Shown here: positions 50,080 to 57,930 of the stretch, piece by piece | Numbering within the stretch: the first letter of the stretch is position 1 | Layout: the number at the start of each line of letters is the position of its first letter | Assembly (NCBI RefSeq): GCF_011682045.1 | Contig: NZ_VVIW01000024.1 | Location: 33,931 to 97,930, forward strand | DNA length: 64,000 nt | Direction: 5' to 3' | Source: Massilia aquatica | GTDB taxonomy: Bacteria > Pseudomonadota > Gammaproteobacteria > Burkholderiales > Burkholderiaceae_D | Notes under the pieces: model-generated | The model's database searches: none | Seen by the model: only the letters and a program-made list of their open reading frames with translations | Told to the model about the DNA's origin: nothing | Made by a program: the position numbers and the translations under genes

Positions 50080-52002
50080 TTAGCGCAGGTTGACGGCTGC
50101 AAGTACGCTGGACGCATTCAGGACATATAACACGCCGCGTGCCGAAATGGCCAGGCTGCCACCCATAGGATAAGTCCAGACAATCTTTTTCGCTGCGAGA
50201 TCGATGGCCTGGGTGCTGGAACTCGAGCTGACGAAGGCAAGGTTGCGTGTCACGATGACGTTGGTGTAGTAGCCGCCTTCCGGAAGGGATACCGTCCACA
50301 GCAGGTTCCCGGTTGCCGGGGCGCGTGCCTCGAGTGACAGGCCGTTCGCGGCGAGTGCGTAGATGGTCCCGTTGCCATAGGCCGGCGTGCCGGTCGTGCT
50401 GGCGTTCTGGATCCACGAGCGCTTATGGCCATTCAGGTCGAATGCCGTCAGGCTACCGCCGCCAACGATGGCTTGCTGTGTGTCGGTCAAGACGACAGGG
50501 GTGGAAATAAAGTAGGTGCTGTACGGGTAAGGATCGCCGATTGAGTAAGCCACGCTGCCGTTGGCAGCGTCGAGCACCCTGAGTGTATTGTCAGGTGTAC
50601 TGTATGTGTAGACGAAACGCCCATCCGTGCTCGGGCTCCAGCCAGCATTAGGCTTCCCCGCGACATGCCAACTGAACTTGCCTTGAGCATCACCATACTT
50701 GGAGATGCCACCGAAGTAGCCGTTCACGGTGTACACATCCGTGCCCAGTACCGTGGGTGCGGAATAGCTTGGCCATTGAGAACTCATTGTTTCTTGCCTC
50801 AGCAGCATGCCGCTGACCTGGTCGTATACCCACAAGAACGTATCCTGGTGGCCGGTCGATGTGAGGTACACGCGGCCATTGCTTGCAGCAGGCGAATTGA
50901 CCTGGTTCAGGGTGCCGAGGTCCACTTTCCATGCCTGTTCGCCCGTATCTTCAGAAACGGCGATCAGCTCCGAGCGGCCGCCCGTGACGCGGCGAACGAA
51001 AAATGCGCGTCCATTGTCGATGGCTGCGGAGACGAAATCGCGCGAATAATTGCCGTCGCTTGCCACTTTCCAGCGGCGCGAAAAGGCAGCGGGATCGAAG
51101 CTTGCCGCCACATGGCCCGTGTGCGCCGGATTGCCCTGGTACGTTGACCAGGCGCCCACGCCGTCGACGGCCGTGAGCGTCGTCAGGTTAGTGGGCGACA
51201 CTACTTTGACCGTCAGCGGCACGATCCACGGCGAACCAGCCATCGGCTGGCGGCAAACGCGCACATCATCCTGGCACAGGCGCAGCTCCAGATTGCTGCT
51301 ATGGGTACCGATCGCAAGCGCGTTGCTGGTCGCCGTCGACAGGTCGAACACATAGCGCCCGTCCGGCGCGCTCGCCGTGCGGCTCAGTGGAGCAATCGTC
51401 AGGCTTGATGGATCGAACACCCCGATATTGACGGACTGCGAGATCGGCTCCTTGCTGAGTTGAGCCTCGATGGAAAACCCGGCCTTCTCGCCCGGATAGG
51501 TCGTTACGCTCACGCTGGGCGTCGCCACGGTGAGGCGCGCCTTCGCTTCAGCGGCTGACTTTACCTGCACCTTCAGCGGAACACGCCACGGCGAACCGGG
51601 GAGTGGCTTGGCGCAGATGGTCGGCGTGTCTTCGCACAGGCGCACTTCGAGCATGGTGGAATGTTCTCCGGCGGCCAGGGTGCTGGAGGTGCGCAGGGTT
51701 GCGACATATTCGGTTGGCGACAGCGCCGTGATCCGCACATCCGGGGAGATCACACCGGAAGCGTCAACGATGGCCACATTGAATGGTGCGGCAAAGGTGC
51801 GGCTGGCGATGGCGGCCAACACCACGCTCGCGCTTTCGCCCTGATACTGCGCCGTAGCGGGTGCCGCCGGAGTGAAGGTGAGCCAGTTTCCGGCCTGGTT
51901 GCTTTGCGGGGTAGCCGGGTTACCGCCACCGGAACCGCCACCGCAAGCGGCCAGGCTTAATGCGACTACGCCGGCCATCAGGCCGCTAAAACGAACATTC
52001 AT
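50080..52002 (-). CDS. Lipoprotein with PQQ-like beta-propeller
   Basis: A 640-residue exported lipoprotein: the signal peptide ends in the lipobox SLAACGGGSGGG. Residues 40-270 contain two similar all-beta repeats, each with a Cys pair (VRLCEDTPTICAKPLPGSPWRVPLKV and LRLCQDDVRVCRQPMAGSPWIVPLTV). From about 280 a PQQ-like propeller follows (SPAASNGRVYLTSTG, APTVLGTDVYTVNGYFGG, GTPAYGNGTIYALAANG). Such propellers are scaffolds (BamB-like) or bind ligands; no PQQ-enzyme residues are evident. No neighbour suggests a function. Confidence 0.85.
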   Translation of the reverse strand: MNVRFSGLMAGVVALSLAACGGGSGGGNPATPQSNQAGNWLTFTPAAPATAQYQGESASVVLAAIASRTFAAPFNVAIVDASGVISPDVRITALSPTEYVATLRTSSTLAAGEHSTMLEVRLCEDTPTICAKPLPGSPWRVPLKVQVKSAAEAKARLTVATPSVSVTTYPGEKAGFSIEAQLSKEPISQSVNIGVFDPSSLTIAPLSRTASAPDGRYVFDLSTATSNALAIGTHSSNLELRLCQDDVRVCRQPMAGSPWIVPLTVKVVSPTNLTTLTAVDGVGAWSTYQGNPAHTGHVAASFDPAAFSRRWKVASDGNYSRDFVSAAIDNGRAFFVRRVTGGRSELIAVSEDTGEQAWKVDLGTLNQVNSPAASNGRVYLTSTGHQDTFLWVYDQVSGMLLRQETMSSQWPSYSAPTVLGTDVYTVNGYFGGISKYGDAQGKFSWHVAGKPNAGWSPSTDGRFVYTYSTPDNTLRVLDAANGSVAYSIGDPYPYSTYFISTPVVLTDTQQAIVGGGSLTAFDLNGHKRSWIQNASTTGTPAYGNGTIYALAANGLSLEARAPATGNLLWTVSLPEGGYYTNVIVTRNLAFVSSSSSTQAIDLAAKKIVWTYPMGGSLAISARGVLYVLNASSVLAAVNLR

Positions 52003-52206
52003 AAAGATATCTATAGGACAAGTTGGGAAATGGCTCGCATTGTACAGGTTACAAATTGCCTAAAAGAATTTTTGCTCATCTGGCCGGCAGAAAGATGCGG
52101 CCGGCGTTGGCCCGGCCAGCGGTCATGCGTACGTACGGACACGGTCAGTTCAAGTGGTACAGGCTGATCCAGCAGTATCTTGATCAAGCATTGCCCTCGC
52201 GGCGCG

Positions 52207-53748
52207 CTACAACAGCCAGTCGATCGGCAGCAGCGATAACAAGCCGACTGCCGCGCGTTTCCAGAAGCCGGTGCCGGGTTCGGTATCGTGGCGGATCTCG
52301 CTCTCGCCCACGCGTTCGGTCCAGTACAGGGCGCCGTCGGGGGCCAGACGCACCCGGTAGGCGCGCGCCGGCACCTGGGCGCGCAACGCTGCCGCCATGC
52401 GTGTGGCCATCGCCGGACTCTCGATCACGAAGCCCATCTCGGTATTGAGGTCGGCCGAACGCGGGTCGAAGTTAAAGGAGCCGATAAAGACGCGCTTGCG
52501 GTCCACCGAAAACGTCTTCGCGTGCAAACTGGTCGCGGCGCTGCCAAGTTTGCTCCCCCTGGTTGCGGGCGGCGCGCCTTCGCCGCCAACCCCACGATGG
52601 AACTCGTACAGCGTCACCCCCGCTTCCAGCAAGGGCTTGCGCCATTTGGCATAACCCGCGTGCACCGCCGCGACGTCGGTCGCTTCGAGCGAATTGGTCA
52701 GGATGTGCACGTCCATGCCGCGCGCGGCCATCGCCGAAAAATTGCCGGCCCAGGTTTTACCCGGCACGAAATACGGTGACACCAGGTCCACCGTTTCGGT
52801 CGGGTCGCCCAGCAGGCGCTTGAGCTGGTACGTGACTTTGGTGTCGGGCGCTTCTTTTCCGAGCACCTTGTCCGGGTCGTCGCTCACCAGCGTGGTGTTG
52901 GCCCACTCGAACGGCAAGGTGCGCGCGACCAGCTGTTCCACGAACGGGGAGGCGCGCACCGCCGCCACATACCCGAGCGCCGCGCCGCCCTGCCCTGCCT
53001 GCGCGTCCAGCGGGTCGGCGGCGCCGGCCGGCGCCACCAGCAGGCCGACCGGATAGGCGGAACGGCTGTTCCAGTAGCGGTCGAAGTCGCGCGAGACGGC
53101 GTCCACCACCGGGCCGACCGCCATCACATCGAGGTCGATGAACAGCAGGTTGCCGTCCGCCCCAAAATATTCGTCGCCGACATTGCGCCCGCCGATGATG
53201 GTGGCGGCGTTATCGGCCGTGAACGATTTGTTGTGCATGCGCCGGTTCAGGCGCGCAAAGTCGGACAGGAAGCCGAGTCCGCGGTGCTCGCGCAGGACGA
53301 ACGGATTGAACAGCCGTACTTCGATATTCGGGTCGGCGTCGAGCGCGGCGAGGATCGGGTCGAGGCCGCGCGTGTTGTTATCGTCGAGCAGGAGGCGCAC
53401 GCGCACGCCGCGCTGCGCCGCCGCCCGCAGGGCGTTGAACAGCAGCAGGCCGGTGCTGTCGTTACGCCAGATGTAATACTGGATGTCGAGCGTGCGTTCG
53501 GCGGCGTTGGCCAGCATGGCGCGCGCGGCAAAGGCGTCGCGCCCGCTGGCCAGCGCGTACAGGCCCGACATGCCGGGATGGGCCGCGGCGAGCGGCGCCA
53601 GCGCCGTGCCCAGCCGCGTTGGCGGGGTGGTTGCAAGATAGTGGCTGGGCGTGCGGCCGTCGAGCGGCGGCAGGCTGGCGCAGCCGCTCAGCGTGGCCGC
53701 CAACAGCAGCAGCGCAGCGAGCAGCGACGTTAATGGCGAGGTCTTCAT
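52207..53748 (-). CDS. Phospholipase D-like lipoprotein (cardiolipin synthase-related)
   Basis: A 513-residue protein with a lipobox (TLSGCASLPP). It carries two HKD catalytic motifs: RRMHNKSFTADNAATIIGGRNVGDEYF (about residue 170) and SLHAKTFSVDRKRVFIGSFNFDPRSADLNTEMG (about residue 405). Both have the His, Lys and Asp needed for phosphodiester transfer. Secreted proteins of this family are usually annotated as phospholipase D-like; a lipid or nuclease substrate is possible. The rest of the protein is full length. It stands alone, divergent from the membrane-TlpA gene. Confidence 0.92.
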   Translation of the reverse strand: MKTSPLTSLLAALLLLAATLSGCASLPPLDGRTPSHYLATTPPTRLGTALAPLAAAHPGMSGLYALASGRDAFAARAMLANAAERTLDIQYYIWRNDSTGLLLFNALRAAAQRGVRVRLLLDDNNTRGLDPILAALDADPNIEVRLFNPFVLREHRGLGFLSDFARLNRRMHNKSFTADNAATIIGGRNVGDEYFGADGNLLFIDLDVMAVGPVVDAVSRDFDRYWNSRSAYPVGLLVAPAGAADPLDAQAGQGGAALGYVAAVRASPFVEQLVARTLPFEWANTTLVSDDPDKVLGKEAPDTKVTYQLKRLLGDPTETVDLVSPYFVPGKTWAGNFSAMAARGMDVHILTNSLEATDVAAVHAGYAKWRKPLLEAGVTLYEFHRGVGGEGAPPATRGSKLGSAATSLHAKTFSVDRKRVFIGSFNFDPRSADLNTEMGFVIESPAMATRMAAALRAQVPARAYRVRLAPDGALYWTERVGESEIRHDTEPGTGFWKRAAVGLLSLLPIDWLL

Positions 53749-53827
53749 GCGTGGTTCCCGGACTGCTTAATCCAGGCCTAATCTGTGTGCGCCATAATAG
53801 TGGGGTTTGCTTATCCGGAGCCGCCCC

Positions 53828-53848
53828 ATGAAAAATAATCCGCCATGA
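53828..53848 (+). CDS. Six-codon mini-ORF overlapping the next start (MKNNPP)
   Basis: ATG 53828 has the only good ribosome-binding site in this leader (CCGGAG, seven bases upstream). It encodes MKNNPP, and its TGA overlaps the ATG of the next gene (ATGA at 53845-53848). The next gene has no Shine-Dalgarno of its own, so ribosomes probably reach it by termination-reinitiation. The Pro-Pro before the stop may slow termination. Confidence 0.5.
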   Translation: MKNNPP

Positions 53849-54657
53849 ACGTCAGCCTCGGGCCCTTCAGCTTCCAGACGGCGCACTTGCTGCTGCTGAT
53901 ATCGCTACTTATAGCATGTGGCGTCGGCAACTGGGTTGGTCGCCATCAGAAGGTCAGGACCGGCAAAATCCTGCTCGACATGTTCCTCGTGGGCCTGGTG
54001 GCGGGACGGATCGTGTTCGTGGCCAGCTGGTTCGCGCAGTACCGCGCCAACCCGCTGTCGATCATCGACATCCGCGACGGCGGTTTTACGCCGTGGGCGG
54101 TAGTGCTGGCCGCGCTGGCCTTCGGCGCCTGGCGCATGTTCCAGCAACCACGCCTGCGCAATCCGCTGGCGGCCGGCGTGCTGGCCGGGGCGCTGGCCTG
54201 GTTCACCTCGGGTGCGCCGCTGCTGCTGAACCTGAGCGAGCGCAAGCCCTTGCCTGCGATCGCGCTGGTCACGCCCGCCGGGGCGCCGGTCAATCTGGCC
54301 GCGCTGGCGCAGGGACGGCCGGTGGTGCTCAACCTGTGGGCCAGCTGGTGCCCGCCGTGCCGCCAGGAGATGCCGGTCCTGTCCGCCGCGCAGCAGCGCC
54401 ACCGCGATGTGGTGTTTGTGTTCGTCAACCAGGGGGAAGATGGCCAGACCGTGATGGCGTACCTGAACGGCGGCAAGCTGGCGCTGGAGAACGTGGTGCT
54501 CGACACCAGCTCGGCCATGGGGCGCGAAGTGGGATCGAGCGCGCTACCGACCACCCTGTTCTACGACGCCGGCGGCCGGCTTGCCAATTCGCACCTGGGC
54601 GCGGTGTCGGCCGCCTCGCTGGAAAGCAAGCTGGCCGACTTGCGCAAGCCGGACTAG
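53845..54657 (+). CDS. Membrane-anchored TlpA-family thioredoxin with Lgt-like membrane region
   Basis: A 270-residue protein. The first 130 residues hold about four hydrophobic helices (SFQTAHLLLLISLLIACGVGNWVGRHQK, ILLDMFLVGLVAGRIVFVASW, WAVVLAALAFGAWRMF, AAGVLAGALAWFTSGAPLLLN), reminiscent of the N-terminal part of Lgt but without its catalytic centre. The thioredoxin domain follows: VVLNLWASWCPPCRQEMPVLS (CPPC) with the cis-Pro loop SSALPTTLFYD. It probably reduces periplasmic disulfides from a membrane position. Its start overlaps the mini-ORF stop. It is separate from the dsbD operon 5 kb away and converges on the GGDEF gene after nine bases. Confidence 0.88.
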   Translation: MNVSLGPFSFQTAHLLLLISLLIACGVGNWVGRHQKVRTGKILLDMFLVGLVAGRIVFVASWFAQYRANPLSIIDIRDGGFTPWAVVLAALAFGAWRMFQQPRLRNPLAAGVLAGALAWFTSGAPLLLNLSERKPLPAIALVTPAGAPVNLAALAQGRPVVLNLWASWCPPCRQEMPVLSAAQQRHRDVVFVFVNQGEDGQTVMAYLNGGKLALENVVLDTSSAMGREVGSSALPTTLFYDAGGRLANSHLGAVSAASLESKLADLRKPD

Positions 54658-54666
54658 TTTCCGTCC

Positions 54667-55293
54667 TTACATATCGTCCATGGCGGCGAACAGGCCGGCA
54701 GGCAACTCCTGTTCGATCTGCACGATCCGGTTGCGTCCTTCCTGCTTGGCTTCGGCCATGGCTTTTTCGGCGCGCTGGATCATCATGTCGGCCGTTTCGG
54801 CCGGGGCATTGGTGGTCAGGCCGGTCGAAAACGTGACCTTGCGGCCCGGCGTGACGCTTTCCCAGTCGAACCCGGCGACCTTGGCGTTGAGGCGGTTCAT
54901 CGCCAGCACGCCCTGGTGCAACCAGGTGGCCGGCAGGATAATGCCGAACACGTCGCTCTCGATGCGGCCGAAGCGGTCCAAGGTGCGCAGCAGCTCGGTA
55001 GCCGAGCGGCTCACCGCTTGCAGCACGGCGTCGCCGCTGTCGTGCCCGAACTGCAGGTTGACGTCTTTCAGGTGGTCGATGCCGATCATGGCCACGCAGA
55101 AAGGCTGGCCGGTGCGCGAGGAGCGTTGCAGCTCCTCGGCCACCAGCTCGGTCAGCGCGCGCCGGTTGAGCGCGCCGGTCAGGGTGTCGTGGCGCGTCAG
55201 CGACTCGGTCAGGTCCAGGATTTCCTGCTCTTTTTCAGCCAGCCTGGCGCGCAAGGGCGCGCATTCCGGGCAACCGTCGCATTGTGTACTCAT
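54667..55293 (-). CDS. Degenerate GGDEF protein with N-terminal CxxCxxC
   Basis: A 208-residue protein. The first residues, STQCDGCPECAPLRARLAEKEQEILDL, contain CDGCPEC and then a short coiled coil, as in linkers of GGDEF proteins. The GGDEF domain starts at HDTLTGALNRRALTELV and keeps FGHDSGDAVLQAVS, but the catalytic GGDEF is replaced: FGRIESDVFGIILP. It cannot be a normal diguanylate cyclase and is more likely a GTP or effector binder or a regulator of the neighbouring cyclase. The cysteines suggest a redox or metal switch. AAGGA precedes ATG 55293; an in-frame ATG lies 33 bases upstream. Confidence 0.88.
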   Translation of the reverse strand: MSTQCDGCPECAPLRARLAEKEQEILDLTESLTRHDTLTGALNRRALTELVAEELQRSSRTGQPFCVAMIGIDHLKDVNLQFGHDSGDAVLQAVSRSATELLRTLDRFGRIESDVFGIILPATWLHQGVLAMNRLNAKVAGFDWESVTPGRKVTFSTGLTTNAPAETADMMIQRAEKAMAEAKQEGRNRIVQIEQELPAGLFAAMDDM

Positions 55294-55358
55294 CAAGAAT
55301 TCCTTAGAGATTGTGCTTGTACGCAAAGCTTAACGCCGGAGTTACCTGCAATCAAGCA

Positions 55359-57050
55359 TTATTCGGCGTCCCGTAGGGCGTCCGTTATGGCGTCAGGTAT
55401 GGGCGGCCGCACCGGCACGCGCACACGCGCCACGGGCGGCGGCGCGCTGTCGAGAAGGCGCAGGGCGAAGCGGTTGCGTCCGCCATCTTTGGCGGCGTAC
55501 AGGGCTTCGTCCGACAGCGCCAGGTAGTCTTCCATGCTGGCGCCGCCACCGCCGATGGCCATGCCGACGCTGGTCGTCACCTGCAACGGTTTGCCGGCCG
55601 CCAGGAACGGTGTGCGCGCGATGTCGAGGATCTTGCCGGCCAGGATTGCCGGTTCGGCATCATTGCTCACGCCTTCGAAGATCGCCACGAATTCGTCGCC
55701 GGCCAGGCGCGCCACGCTGTCGGTCGAGCGCACCGCCGCGCGCAGGCGTTTGGCGAACTCGACCAGAACCTGGTCACCGGCCTTGTGGCCGTAGGTGTCG
55801 TTGATGGCCTTGAAATGGTCGATGTCGAGGTAGGCCAGCGCCACGCTGCTGTTGGCGCGCGCGGCGCGCGCCAGTGCGGCGGCAAAGGTTTCTTCGAACA
55901 TGCGGCGGTTGTCGATGCCGGTCAGGATGTCGGTGCGGGCCTGGGCCTCGAGCTTGACTTCGGCCTCGCGGCGCTGCTGCGAGAGCGTGAAAAAGGCGCG
56001 GCTCAGTTCGCCGAACTCGTCGCGCCGGCGCACGTTGAAGACGTCGATGTTTTCGCTGCCGTCGGCATTCCCGGCCACGTGCCGGCGCAGCGCGCCGAGT
56101 GGCCGCAGCAACCGCAGGATGGCCAGCCAGCCCGCCAGTCCGGCCAGCGCCGCCACCGCGACCGAGGCCAGCAGCGCGGTCGGGCGCATCCGGATCAGCG
56201 GCGTGAACGCTTCGGCGACCGGGTACACGGCGCCGACGATCCAGTCGGTCTTGCGCAGGCGCTTGTAGGTGATCAACGCGCGCACCCCGCTCTTGGTGGG
56301 GCCTTCGACCCAGCCTTCGAAGCCGTCCAGCGCGGCGCGGGTCGCGGGCGTGACCCCGCCCGGCTCGTCCTGCACGCGCTGCAGGATGCGTCCCTTGTCC
56401 GGGTGGTGGATCACCGTGCCGTCGCCGGTGAGCATGAACAGGTAGCCGGTGGCGCCCGAGCCGAGCGACGCCAGCTGGCCGAAAAAGCGCGGCCGTTGCA
56501 GGTCGATGGCGCCGCCCAGCATGAAAATGAGCTTGCCGTCGGCGTCGTACACCGGTTCGGTGAGCAGGATCACCGGTTTGCCCGACAGGGCGCTCTTGAA
56601 CGGGCGCGAAATGACGCCCTCGCGCGCGGCCACGGTGTCGGTAAAGTAGGCGCGCTTGCCGAAGTTGACCTTGTCGTTGATACGCCGGTCGTTCATGTTG
56701 GCCAGCATGGCACCGCTGCTGTCGAGCACCAGCACATTGAAAAACTCGTCGCGCAGGCCGGCGTGCGCTTCCAGAAAGGTTTGCATGCCGCCGCTCGGCT
56801 TGCCGTCGGTGCGGCCCAGTTCTTCGCGCAGGGTTTTCAGGAGCGTCTGGCGCGCTTCCAGGTCGGCGTCGATGTAGGCGGCCGCGCTCGAGAGCAGCGC
56901 CACCTGCTGCGAGCCGATCACGTCGCGCATCTGGCGCTCGGCCAGGTACAGCGACACGAAGGTGAGCAAGCTGGTGGCCAGCAGCACCAAGCCGATAAGC
57001 AGCACGGTCAGGCGGAACTTGAGCGTGGCTGGATTGAGGTTGAAAGGCAT
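55359..57050 (-). CDS. Membrane diguanylate cyclase with extracellular Cache domain
   Basis: A 563-residue sensor enzyme. The first transmembrane helix (FRLTVLLIGLVLLATSLLTFVSLYL) is followed by a large periplasmic dCache-type domain (about 45-270, with RAYFTDTVAAREGVISRPFKSALSGKPVILLTEPVYD). A second helix (ALLASVAVAALAGLAGWLAILRLL) and a HAMP-like linker come next. The GGDEF domain (about 370-540) has the motif LAGDEF, an accepted variant. An RSTD five residues upstream fits the RxxD inhibitory site. ATG 57050 was chosen for its match to the hydrophobic start; ATG 57098 has AAGG upstream and is possible. Confidence 0.92.
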   Translation of the reverse strand: MPFNLNPATLKFRLTVLLIGLVLLATSLLTFVSLYLAERQMRDVIGSQQVALLSSAAAYIDADLEARQTLLKTLREELGRTDGKPSGGMQTFLEAHAGLRDEFFNVLVLDSSGAMLANMNDRRINDKVNFGKRAYFTDTVAAREGVISRPFKSALSGKPVILLTEPVYDADGKLIFMLGGAIDLQRPRFFGQLASLGSGATGYLFMLTGDGTVIHHPDKGRILQRVQDEPGGVTPATRAALDGFEGWVEGPTKSGVRALITYKRLRKTDWIVGAVYPVAEAFTPLIRMRPTALLASVAVAALAGLAGWLAILRLLRPLGALRRHVAGNADGSENIDVFNVRRRDEFGELSRAFFTLSQQRREAEVKLEAQARTDILTGIDNRRMFEETFAAALARAARANSSVALAYLDIDHFKAINDTYGHKAGDQVLVEFAKRLRAAVRSTDSVARLAGDEFVAIFEGVSNDAEPAILAGKILDIARTPFLAAGKPLQVTTSVGMAIGGGGASMEDYLALSDEALYAAKDGGRNRFALRLLDSAPPPVARVRVPVRPPIPDAITDALRDAE

Positions 57051-57363
57051 CGGTGTGGTTTTTCGGCAAAGATAGCGCGAGGGAACAATGCCGCGCATGT
57101 CATTTTACCTTGTCGCCGCCTTATTACCCGGCGGCATGTGCACGATGGGCATAACACATCCGTGCAAGCGAACGCGAGTATTTTGTAAAAAAGCTTAACA
57201 TATATACATTGTTGAGGATTCTCGCTGTACGCAGGGCAAGCAAACAGCGCCGCGCCGCGAGATCGCCTGTAACATAAGAAGCTAACGGACCCGTGCATGC
57301 GCCGCTTGAACGCCGCCTGCGCGACCGATTCGTGATCAAACCGAAGACTTAAAGGTGTACACA
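57051..57363. other. Divergent regulatory gap between cyclase and response regulator
   Basis: No gene is supported here. The stretch near 57180-57215 is AT-rich and holds a plus-strand promoter candidate, TTGTAA and TACATT 16 bases apart, followed by a long leader to the response-regulator gene. If the cyclase starts at ATG 57098, the gap shrinks to 265 bases. Confidence 0.35.
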
Positions 57364-57771
57364 GTGCAGCCACAAACCCTCGCCACCAGCCCGACATCGT
57401 CGGCAACCAAGCGCCCGCGCATCCTGATCGTCGACGACAACGCCGACGCCGCCGATACGCTGGGCACGTATCTTCAACTGTCCGGCTACGAAGTGACCAT
57501 CGCCACCGATCCGTACGCCGCGCTGAACCTGGCGCGCGAACTGCGGCCGCAGGTCTGCGTGCTCGACATCGGCCTGCCGGGCATGAACGGCAACGTGCTG
57601 GCCGAAAACCTGCGGCGCCTGCCGGACACCTCGGGCGCGGTACTGATCGCGCTCACCGGCTATGGCCAGGCCTACGACAAGCAGCGCTCGCTGGGCGCCG
57701 GCTTCGACCATTATTTCGTCAAGCCGGTCAATCCGAACTCGATCAAGGACCTGATCGACCGCATGCCGTAA
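57364..57771 (+). CDS. Single-domain response regulator
   Basis: A 135-residue CheY-like protein. The receiver domain has the acidic pair in ILIVDDNADAADTLG, the phospho-acceptor Asp in CVLDIGLPGMNG, Thr in IALTGYG and Lys in YFVKPVNP. There is no output domain, so it acts by protein contact or in a phosphorelay. I start at GTG 57364, because AAAGG lies eight bases upstream; GTG 57355 is in frame but too close to it. The hybrid kinase gene follows after 159 bases on the same strand and is the obvious partner. Confidence 0.9.
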   Translation: MQPQTLATSPTSSATKRPRILIVDDNADAADTLGTYLQLSGYEVTIATDPYAALNLARELRPQVCVLDIGLPGMNGNVLAENLRRLPDTSGAVLIALTGYGQAYDKQRSLGAGFDHYFVKPVNPNSIKDLIDRMP

Positions 57772-57930
57772 GCCGCGGCGCAGCCAAAATACGACACGCG
57801 CATGTCACAAGGACGTGGCATGCGCTGTGTCGGCAAGCGCGTGCGCATCCTGTTTGCGCTTAATGATGATTGCAGTAGGTATAATTTCGGCTGTTCCGAT
57901 ATTCCGCGCGCTCACTTACCTATCGCACCC

